5,209 bases of DNA, taken from assembly GCA_021106755.1 (NCBI GenBank), contig JAIOTM010000246.1:1-5209 (forward strand). Reading direction: 5' to 3'. A model generated the notes under the pieces. The model did no database searches and was not told where the DNA came from. It saw only the letters and a list, made by a program, of their open reading frames with translations. Shown piece by piece: positions 1-4,698 of this stretch (within the stretch, counting starts at the first letter, position 1; every line of letters starts with the position of its first letter). The translations under genes were made by a program, and so were the position numbers. Source of the stretch: Candidatus Cloacimonadota bacterium (GTDB taxonomy: Bacteria > Cloacimonadota > Cloacimonadia > Cloacimonadales > JAIOQZ01).

Positions 1-5
1 GACTC

Positions 6-27
6 GGTGGATGGTTTACCATCAACC
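6..27. repeat. Hairpin-forming inverted repeat next to a -35-like box
   Basis: GGT-G-GATGG (6-14) faces CCATC-A-ACC (19-27) across a TTTA loop. This gives an 8-bp stem interrupted by one G-A mismatch. No T-run follows on the plus strand, so it is not a typical intrinsic terminator. It ends one base before TTGACA at 28. It could be the stem of a terminator cut by the window edge, an operator, or chance. Confidence 0.35.
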
Positions 28-56
28 TTGACAGCACAAAATGGGTTTAATACGCT
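28..56 (+). promoter_or_regulatory. Candidate sigma-70-type promoter for the four-gene operon
   Basis: A perfect TTGACA at 28-33 is followed after 17 bp by TACGCT at 51-56, which matches the TATAAT consensus at only 3 of 6 positions. Transcription would begin near 63 and leave a leader of roughly 118 nt before the gene at 181. The -35 box and spacing are good and the -10 is poor, so this is a tentative call. No better pair was found nearer to the start codon. Confidence 0.33.
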
Positions 57-180
57 GAGTAATTTACCAAAACCTCAACCTGCAAATCTTTCAATTCTTC
101 TTCAAATCCTGTTACATTAATTGGGAATAAGCTTTACAAGCAGGTAATGATAAATTGTTTGTATGTGTAATGGTGAATAA

Positions 181-1164
181 ATGAATAAGTACAAAGCTAT
201 CGCTTTAGTTTCAGGCGGATTAGACAGCATTCTCAGTGCATTGTGGATGCAGAAGCTTGGGTATGAAGTAATTCCTCTGTTTTTTGAGACTCCATTTTTT
301 ACTCCGAAAAAAGCGAAATCAGCAACCTGTGCCGCGGGCTTAACTCTGACAGTTCAGAATATCAGCGAAGACTTTCTGCAAATGCTCAAGCATCCTCGCT
401 ACGGCTTTGGTAAAAACTTTAATCCGTGTGTGGACTGCCACGGCTTGATGTTTCGCAAAGCGGCAGAATTTATGGCGGAATCTGGCGCGGATTTCCTCAT
501 TTCCGGGGAGGTACTTGGTCAGAGACGGATGTCACAACGGATGGATACTCTCAACGCGGTACGTAAACTGAGCGGGGTAGCGGAATTGATTATTCGTCCT
601 CTGAGCCAGAAACTTCTTCCTGATACAAAACCAATAGTTGAAGGTTGGATTGATAAGAACAATCTCCTGGATTTCAATGGTCGGGGCAGAAAAAGACAGA
701 TTCAGCTTGCAAAAGAATTTAAGTTAAGCACTTTTGTTTCTCCCGGCGGCGGTTGTCTGCTTACGGAATCTAACTACTGTAAGAAATTAAAAGACCTTTT
801 CGATTATGACCAGTTAGATGTCCGGCAAGCTGACTTGTTAAAATATGGACGTCAGTTTCGTATTAACGGAAATATGAAACTCCTTGTAGGCAAAACGGAG
901 CAGGATAACGAGATGATAGAGAAACTCGCGGCAAACTATATTCTGCTGACTCCCGAATATGTAACTGGACCTTTGGGGCTGATTCTCCACAAAGGAAAAC
1001 CATCTGAAGACGAAATCAGGTTGGCAGCTTCCATACTCCTTGCCTACACTAATAAAGCTGAAACAGAAGATTCTGTTTTGTATGGAAAAAAGAATAACTT
1101 GAACCTGAAGGCTCAGGTATGTAAAATGTCACTTGAAAAAATGAAAAACTATCACCTGAATTGA
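181..1164 (+). CDS. PP-loop tRNA thiouridylase-like protein with NFACT-R-like C-terminus
   Basis: This is probably a tRNA thiolation-type enzyme. Proteins of this group are often annotated as tRNA 2-thiouridylate or ThiI-domain proteins, and they adenylate a substrate through a PP-loop ATPase. The 327-residue product shows SGGLDS at 11-16 (the PP-loop), a CVDC pair at 83-86 inside NPCVDCHGLMFRKA, the family block SGEVLGQRRMSQ at 108-119, RPLSQKLLP at 139-147, and SPGGGCLLTE at 187-196 with Cys192. Residues from about 215 to 327 resemble the NFACT-R/DUF814-type tail (KYGRQFRINGNMKLLVGKTE). It lacks the THUMP and rhodanese parts of classical ThiI and the full MnmA architecture. The start is preceded by GGTGA at 172-176, a modest ribosome binding site, and the N-terminus fits the usual position of the PP-loop. 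It is first in an operon, 3 nt from the next gene. The exact modified nucleotide cannot be read from sequence. Confidence 0.85.
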   Translation: MNKYKAIALVSGGLDSILSALWMQKLGYEVIPLFFETPFFTPKKAKSATCAAGLTLTVQNISEDFLQMLKHPRYGFGKNFNPCVDCHGLMFRKAAEFMAESGADFLISGEVLGQRRMSQRMDTLNAVRKLSGVAELIIRPLSQKLLPDTKPIVEGWIDKNNLLDFNGRGRKRQIQLAKEFKLSTFVSPGGGCLLTESNYCKKLKDLFDYDQLDVRQADLLKYGRQFRINGNMKLLVGKTEQDNEMIEKLAANYILLTPEYVTGPLGLILHKGKPSEDEIRLAASILLAYTNKAETEDSVLYGKKNNLNLKAQVCKMSLEKMKNYHLN

Positions 1165-1167
1165 GGA

Positions 1168-1806
1168 ATGATGAAATACGAACGATTTATATTATTTCCC
1201 GGATATTTTACTAACTGCTACCTGCTATGGGAAGAGGATTCCTTAGAGGCTATGCTTATTGATCCGGCTGAGGAGAGCAGAGAAATAGCTAATCGGATTA
1301 GAAAGTTGGGGCTATTCCTGAAGTACATTGTCAACACTCACGGTCATGCCGACCATATCGCTGGTAACAGGTTTTTTGTGAATGAGTTTGGTTCACCTCT
1401 TCTCATTCATAGAAATGATGAATCGTTTCTGATTGACCCAAAACAGAATCTCTCGGCTTTCTATGGAGCAAATATAACCTCCCCGCCCGCCTCGCGGACG
1501 CTAATCGACAAAGATGAATTGTCGCTCGGTAATACACCGATACACATAATTGAAGTTCCGGGACACACATCCGGCGGTATCGCATTATATACCGATTGTA
1601 AACTTTTTTCCGGCGATTCGCTTTTTCAGGAAAGTATTGGCAGAACAGACCTTCCCGGCGGAAACATGAAGCTTCTGACGCAAGCGATACGAAAAAATCT
1701 ATATACTCTTCCCGATGAAACGTTAGTACTGCCGGGGCATGGTGAGAGTACTACTATCGGGGACGAAAAAATTGGAAATCCGTTTGTCAATATCCTGCAA
1801 GCATAA
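1168..1806 (+). CDS. Metallo-beta-lactamase-fold hydrolase, glyoxalase II (GloC/YcbL)-like
   Basis: This is a small cytoplasmic dinuclear-metal hydrolase of the glyoxalase II type. The 212-residue product carries the full ligand set: THGHADH at 57-63 (His58, His60, Asp62, His63), PGHTSG at 131-136 (His133), FSGD at 147-150 (Asp150) and LPGHG at 188-192 (His191). The segment GRTDLPGG and the short NPF-containing C-terminus resemble the compact YcbL/GloC type, which lacks the C-terminal glutathione-binding domain of classical GloB. Candidate substrates are thus S-lactoylglutathione-like thioesters. Persulfide dioxygenases share the fold, so a sulfur-related reaction is an alternative. GAGG at 1163-1166 overlaps the upstream stop. 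It lies 1 nt from the first ATG and 4 nt from the second ATG at 1171, so initiation may use the second. Translational coupling to the PP-loop gene is likely. Confidence 0.9.
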   Translation: MMKYERFILFPGYFTNCYLLWEEDSLEAMLIDPAEESREIANRIRKLGLFLKYIVNTHGHADHIAGNRFFVNEFGSPLLIHRNDESFLIDPKQNLSAFYGANITSPPASRTLIDKDELSLGNTPIHIIEVPGHTSGGIALYTDCKLFSGDSLFQESIGRTDLPGGNMKLLTQAIRKNLYTLPDETLVLPGHGESTTIGDEKIGNPFVNILQA

Positions 1807-1815
1807 GGAGATCAG

Positions 1816-3042
1816 ATGACTATAGAAACAGTTCAACAGTGGATGGAAGTCTCAGAGCCTATGGCTAAACTTATAGCCGTGGGGATTATTCTAGTGCTGG
1901 CTGTGATGGCTTATCTTATTACAAGGCTGGTGATTAACCGTATAGCTTCCTTTGTTGCCTCCCAAACGCGTACCGTATGGGATGATCTTATCATTAAGAA
2001 CAAAGTTTTATACTACTTTGCCGCATTGATGCCATGGTTAGTTATCTATATTTTTTCTGGTACTTTCCCCGAATATGAAAAAATTATCGCTAAGATTGCC
2101 AATCTGATGCTGGCATGGGTCGGCTTGATGATATTCTTCGCTTCACTAAACGCTCTCAACGCGATTTACTACACTTTTACTTTCTCCAAGGACAAGCCTA
2201 TTAAGGGTTATCTGCAAATTGTTAAAATGATTGGGTTCTTATTCGTGTTGATTATTTCTATAAGCATCATCATGGGAAAATCTCCGATAGTGCTTCTCAG
2301 TGGACTTGGTGCGGTAACTGCCATCCTGATGCTGGTTTTCAAAGATACTATTCTCTCGCTTGTGGCAAGTCTGCAAATCTCGTTCAACAACTTGGTAAAT
2401 ACAGGGGACTGGATACAGATTCCCCAGTATCAGGCTGACGGCGAGGTAATAGACGTGGCGTTACACACTATCAAGGTACGCAACTGGGACAAAACCATCA
2501 CTACAGTCCCTACTCATAAGCTTGCTTTTGAACCATTCAAGAATTGGCGGGGAATGTCAGAAGCGGGGGGCAGACGCATTAAGCGTTCGCTCACTATTGA
2601 GTATTCCAGTATTCGCTTCTGCGACGAAAAGCTACTCAACAGGCTTAAAACAATCCCGCTTCTTAGTGAATACCTCAATGACACACAGTTGGAGATAGAA
2701 GAATTCAACAAGAAAGTGGAGCTTGACAATGCTCCCTTAGAAAAGCGCCATATTACTAATATTGGTACCTTCCGGGCATATATATCGGCGTGGCTTAAAA
2801 CCAATTCCCACCTGCATAGTGGTTTCACCTTTTTGATTCGCCAGTTGCAGCCTACAGTGCAGGGAGTGCCTATCGAAATTTACGTATTTACTAATACAAC
2901 CGACTGGGTGGAATACGAAGCTATTCAGTCCGATATTTTCGATCATCTCTACGCTATAATTCCGCAGTTTGATTTGAAAATCTTTCAGCAGCCTTCCAAT
3001 TCAACGCTTTCTAAACTGGTGTTTCCCGAAAAACCGGAGTAG
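1816..3042 (+). CDS. ybdG: YbdG-type (MscS family) mechanosensitive channel
   Basis: This is an inner-membrane small-conductance mechanosensitive channel that would open under membrane tension to relieve osmotic stress. The 408-residue length is close to E. coli YbdG. Hydrophobic segments lie at about 17-40, 63-82, 92-113 and 134-153, followed by the glycine/alanine-containing pore helix region at about 158-192 (LLSGLGAVTAILMLVFKDTI). The MscS beta domain follows, with NTGDWIQIP at 195-203 and VPTHKL at 231-236. The block NWRGMSEAGGRRIKRSL at 243-259 and the C-terminal FTFLIRQLQPT and WVEYEAIQSDIFDH segments are typical of the YbdG branch rather than of plain MscS. AAGGAGAT sits just before the ATG, a strong ribosome binding site, 9 nt after the previous stop. 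Osmotic function is inferred from the family. Confidence 0.92.
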   Translation: MTIETVQQWMEVSEPMAKLIAVGIILVLAVMAYLITRLVINRIASFVASQTRTVWDDLIIKNKVLYYFAALMPWLVIYIFSGTFPEYEKIIAKIANLMLAWVGLMIFFASLNALNAIYYTFTFSKDKPIKGYLQIVKMIGFLFVLIISISIIMGKSPIVLLSGLGAVTAILMLVFKDTILSLVASLQISFNNLVNTGDWIQIPQYQADGEVIDVALHTIKVRNWDKTITTVPTHKLAFEPFKNWRGMSEAGGRRIKRSLTIEYSSIRFCDEKLLNRLKTIPLLSEYLNDTQLEIEEFNKKVELDNAPLEKRHITNIGTFRAYISAWLKTNSHLHSGFTFLIRQLQPTVQGVPIEIYVFTNTTDWVEYEAIQSDIFDHLYAIIPQFDLKIFQQPSNSTLSKLVFPEKPE

Positions 3043-3062
3043 CACTGAATCCGGCATGAGTA

Positions 3063-3953
3063 ATGAAACTACGCAGGACTGTATGGGTATTATTATTACT
3101 GTCCACCATTGTAATTACAATCTTAGTTGTGCTGAGCACGGGAGAAGGTGACCCTATGCCAGAGATTCACTCTTATCCCCACAAGGTGTTAGAAGAACCG
3201 CTTTCTACTCTCAGAGTGATGACCCTGAACATTGCCCACGGACGAAAAAAGGGTCCTCATCAGCTTTTCCAGACAAGTAGCTCTATCAAACGGAATCTTC
3301 GGGGAATCGCGGCGGTAATACAGCGGGAAAATGTGCATATCGCTGCTTTGCAGGAAGCTGATAGACCTTCGTTCTGGAGTGGTGGTTTCGATCATGTTGC
3401 CTTTCTTGCGAATGAAGTAGGTTTTGCCTTTGCTGCCCACGGTAAACACGTCAATCTGAAATGGCATGCCTATGGTACCGCGATATTATCCCGATTACCT
3501 TTTATCAATCCGTTATCGGTAAAATTGCCATCATCATGGATTGTACCGTCCAAGGGCATTGTACGTTGTGGTGTTTGTGGTCTGAAAGGGCTGGATTCGC
3601 AAGTGGATATTTACTCTATTCACCTTGATCCGACTCATCCCGCGGTGCGGCGGAAGCAAGTGGACATCTTAATCGAAACTATCAGGGAAAGCCATCATCC
3701 AGTGATTATTATGGGTGATTTCAATTGTTCCGGGAAAAAAATCAGTTCAGCTCTCAAACGTCTGATTTCCGGGTTGCAACTGCAAGCTCATCAACCGGAT
3801 AATCGCGAGCTGATTACCTACCCCCGTTTCAGACGCAGGCTTGACTGGATTCTTATCTCACCAACTTTGAGATTTATTGACTACCACGTTCTGCCGGACA
3901 TCCTCTCCGATCATCTCGGAGTAGTAGCGGAAATTGGAGTGTGTAAAGATTGA
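3063..3953 (+). CDS. Membrane-anchored endonuclease/exonuclease/phosphatase (EEP) family protein
   Basis: This is a metal-dependent phosphoesterase of the EEP superfamily, which includes DNase I-like nucleases, sphingomyelinases and inositol phosphatases. The 296-residue product begins with a basic MKLRR and a hydrophobic stretch at about 7-26, with no clear signal peptidase or lipobox site, so it is likely a signal anchor placing the enzyme outside the inner membrane. The catalytic set is complete: LNIAHG at 55-60 (Asn56), QEAD at 97-100 (Glu98), YGTAILSR at 137-144, IHLD at 186-189 (His187), GDFN at 218-221 (Asp219, Asn221), LDWI at 260-263 (Asp261) and SDH at 282-284 (His284). The start has only a poor ribosome binding site (GAG at 3058-3060, too close to the ATG) and lies 20 nt after the channel gene, so translation may depend on coupling. 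The substrate is not predictable; an extracytoplasmic nuclease or a phospholipid/phosphate hydrolase are both possible. Confidence 0.88.
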   Translation: MKLRRTVWVLLLLSTIVITILVVLSTGEGDPMPEIHSYPHKVLEEPLSTLRVMTLNIAHGRKKGPHQLFQTSSSIKRNLRGIAAVIQRENVHIAALQEADRPSFWSGGFDHVAFLANEVGFAFAAHGKHVNLKWHAYGTAILSRLPFINPLSVKLPSSWIVPSKGIVRCGVCGLKGLDSQVDIYSIHLDPTHPAVRRKQVDILIETIRESHHPVIIMGDFNCSGKKISSALKRLISGLQLQAHQPDNRELITYPRFRRRLDWILISPTLRFIDYHVLPDILSDHLGVVAEIGVCKD

Positions 3954-3962
3954 TTGTGACTT

Positions 3963-3979
3963 ATACCAAACCGCTATCA
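3963..3979 (+). repeat. Left terminal inverted repeat of the MITE-like element
   Basis: ATACCAAACCGCTATCA pairs with the inverted copy at 4151-4167 with a single T/C difference at position 15. The first five bases also face a GGTAT at 3986-3990. Confidence 0.6.
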
Positions 3980-4051
3980 AATGTAGGTATCTAAAAAGTT
4001 CTTTGAAACAAACCTCTTGCCAAGCGTAAAGTGCCGCATAACAGTCTTTTA

Positions 4052-4083
4052 CCCCCATGTCAAGGGGGGATGTCGTAATCGAC
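4052..4083. repeat. Double stem-loop module, CCCCC/GGGGG plus GTCG/CGAC
   Basis: CCCCC (4052-4056) faces GGGGG (4064-4068) across ATGTCAA. It is followed closely by GTCG (4072-4075) facing CGAC (4080-4083) across TAAT. The module sits in the middle of the putative mobile element and is more GC-rich than its surroundings. No T-run follows on either strand, so it is not a standard terminator. On the minus strand the first loop contains TTGACA, which resembles a -35 box but has no decent -10 (TATGCG at 17 bp). Confidence 0.5.
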
Positions 4084-4150
4084 CAAGGGTGGTTAGGTTG
4101 CAGAAAAACATTTATTCTTCAATCAGCAAAGCAAATTATATTAGTATGAA

Positions 4151-4167
4151 TGGTAGCGGTTTGGTAT
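4151..4167 (-). repeat. Right terminal inverted repeat of the MITE-like element
   Basis: Read on the minus strand, this is ATACCAAACCGCTACCA, matching the left repeat at 16 of 17 bases. The similarity stops sharply on the inner side of both copies. Confidence 0.6.
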
Positions 4168-4182
4168 TATCAGAATTCAGTA

Positions 4183-4219
4183 GAAAAATGGCGAATCCGT
4201 TTTGAAACTCAGATCCGCC
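4183..4219 (-). terminator. Rho-independent terminator after the DUF5320 gene
   Basis: On the minus strand, GGCGGATC (4219-4212) pairs with GATTCGCC (4197-4190), giving 8 bp including one G-T wobble across a 14-nt loop. ATTTTTC follows directly. The stem starts 7 nt after the stop codon of the DUF5320 gene. Position, stem and T-run all fit intrinsic termination, although the loop is long and the T-run is only five bases. Confidence 0.65.
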
Positions 4220-4226
4220 AGATATT

Positions 4227-4529
4227 TTACTCTTCGTTAAGGTCTTTGCGTTGCTTTTTGAAAAGATTCAGCTGATTTGTCAGTACGTTGATAGCATTAT
4301 CAAGATAGCTTTTGCTGGTTTGGGGGGCTTCTTCCTGCTCACCAGAAAATCCACCGAATCCACCAAATCCAAATCCACCTCTGCCACCACCACCGCGACC
4401 GAATCCCATTCTTCCCATGCGTCTGCCAAATCCGAAGATTCCTCCTCTATTGCCTCCACCACAAGGACCTAAGCCACGTCCGGTCATTGGTCCTTCGTTA
4501 AAGGGACCTGTTCCATTTCTTCCTGCCAT
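4227..4529 (-). CDS. DUF5320 family small glycine-rich protein
   Basis: The 100-residue product opens with GTGPFNEGPMTGRGLGPC (6-23), the hallmark of the DUF5320 family, whose biochemical role is not known. In anaerobic bacteria and archaea such genes often lie near NifX/NifB-like iron-molybdenum cofactor proteins and Mrp-type ATPases. Residues 24-63 are almost entirely Gly, Phe, Arg and Met, in FG and RGG-like units. Residues 72-100 (YLDNAINVLTNQLNLFKKQR and the acidic end) form a likely amphipathic or coiled-coil helix. The only cysteine is Cys23. AAAGGAGA lies about five bases before the ATG, an excellent ribosome binding site, and the frame ends just before a terminator. No cofactor gene follows it, so here it appears as a single-gene unit behind the sigma-54 regulator. 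Overlapping ORFs on both strands in this stretch come from the simple-sequence codons. Confidence 0.85.
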   Translation of the reverse strand: MAGRNGTGPFNEGPMTGRGLGPCGGGNRGGIFGFGRRMGRMGFGRGGGGRGGFGFGGFGGFSGEQEEAPQTSKSYLDNAINVLTNQLNLFKKQRKDLNEE

Positions 4530-4533
4530 GTTG

Positions 4534-4540
4534 TCTCCTT
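4534..4540 (-). promoter_or_regulatory. Strong ribosome binding site of the DUF5320 gene
   Basis: On the minus strand AAGGAGA ends four bases before the ATG whose first base is 4529. It fixes the start and predicts efficient translation, in contrast to the weak sites of the first and fourth plus-strand genes. Confidence 0.8.
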
Positions 4541-4542
4541 TC

Positions 4543-4560
4543 GCCGGAATTTACTCCGAC
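4543..4560 (-). promoter_or_regulatory. Leader hairpin directly before the DUF5320 ribosome binding site
   Basis: On the minus strand, GTCGGA and TCCGGC pair as a 6-bp stem with one T-G wobble around a GTAAAT loop. It ends two bases before the AAAGGAGA site. Such a stem could tune mRNA stability or ribosome access, or act as a DNA palindrome for a regulator. It is too small to be called a riboswitch. Confidence 0.35.
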
Positions 4561-4586
4561 TAAGTCATTACTTTACTATCAGAGAC

Positions 4587-4615
4587 AATGTATTGCACAT
4601 AGGTTCATAACGCAA
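4587..4615 (-). promoter_or_regulatory. Candidate sigma-70-type promoter of the DUF5320 gene
   Basis: On the minus strand, TTGCGT (4615-4610) and TACATT (4592-4587) are separated by 17 bp. They match the consensus at 3 of 6 and 4 of 6 positions. Transcription would start near 4580 and include the leader hairpin. No GG-N10-GC (-24/-12) motif was found between 4530 and 4640, so a sigma-54 promoter is not supported here. Confidence 0.35.
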
Positions 4616-4669
4616 GCTTTTTTTGAAAAAACATTAGTATTGGATTTGTCAAATGCTTCTTGTAGAGGC

Positions 4670-4698
4670 AATTCCTTGTAGTTACAAATATCGGAATT
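4670..4698. repeat. Imperfect palindrome over the stop codon of the sigma-54 regulator
   Basis: AATTCC (4670-4675) faces GGAATT (4693-4698), and inside them TTGTA (4676-4680) faces TACAA (4683-4687), leaving ATATC unpaired on one side. The outer arm overlaps the TAA stop at 4697-4699. No T-run follows on the minus strand, so termination is doubtful. It could be a protective 3' stem or an operator for the gene beyond. Confidence 0.3.

Larger units (their letters stand above)
1..180. other. Left-edge region without a supportable complete gene
   Basis: I see no gene here that I can defend. On the plus strand, frame 1 is open from the edge to a TAA at 118-120 (39 codons), and frame 3 is open to a TAA at 48-50 (15 codons). 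Either could be the tail of a gene lying to the left, but neither peptide is recognisable. The last 60 bases are AT-rich and look like leader sequence for the gene starting at 181. A hairpin (6-27) and a promoter-like pair (28-56) are listed separately. No tRNA fold is present: there is no TTCRA T-loop and no acceptor pairing. Confidence 0.5.
3963..4167. mobile_element. Putative 205-bp MITE-like element with 17-bp terminal inverted repeats
   Basis: The ends ATACCAAACCGCTATCA (3963-3979) and TGGTAGCGGTTTGGTAT (4151-4167) are inverted copies, matching at 16 of 17 positions. They enclose 171 bp with no convincing ORF and a GC-rich two-stem module at 4052-4083. The element begins 9 bp after the stop codon of the EEP gene and ends 15 bp before the T-run of the facing terminator, so it occupies nearly the whole gap between converging genes. 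This size, structure and position fit a non-autonomous miniature transposon. No clear target-site duplication is visible: the flanks are AT-rich (left gactt, right tatca when the ends are set at ATACC/GGTAT). A large imperfect hairpin in RNA is an alternative reading. The parent transposase is unknown. Confidence 0.55.

Noticed and set aside
1..120. Open frame from the left edge to TAA at 118-120 as the tail of an upstream gene
   Set aside because: Only 39 codons with no recognisable motif; frame 3 is also open for 15 codons, so the choice is arbitrary. Described only as part of the left-edge region.
49..135. Short minus-strand frame with a protein-like acidic peptide ending near 47-49
   Set aside because: About 25 codons between stops, no good start codon or ribosome binding site and no known family.
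2514..2828. 104-aa minus-strand ORF inside the channel gene
   Set aside because: Fully antisense to a well-supported YbdG coding region; no motif and no ribosome binding site support.
3858..4058. 66-aa minus-strand ORF running from the repeat element into the EEP gene
   Set aside because: Overlaps the conserved C-terminal SDH motif region of the EEP gene in antisense; its start lies in the repeat core, so it is probably repeat-derived translation.
4034..4062. Minus-strand TTGACA with 17-bp spacing to TATGCG as a promoter
   Set aside because: The -10 is poor, the -35 sits in a hairpin loop, and transcription would run antisense into the EEP gene with nothing to express.
4052..4068. CCCCC/GGGGG stem as terminator of the plus-strand operon
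   Set aside because: No T-run after the stem on either strand and the site is about 100 nt beyond the last stop.
4017..4205. 62-aa plus-strand ORF in the intergenic region
   Set aside because: Begins with TTG, lies mainly within the inverted-repeat element and runs through its right end and the terminator; no family resemblance.
4320..4440. Possible tandem or CRISPR-like repeat in the CCACC-rich stretch
   Set aside because: It is simple-sequence coding for Gly/Phe/Arg runs, without fixed repeat and spacer lengths.
4251..4563. Pro-, Ser- or Thr-rich ORFs on both strands over the DUF5320 gene
   Set aside because: They are frame shadows of the glycine-rich codons; only the minus-strand frame 4227-4529 has a ribosome binding site, the family motif and a terminator.
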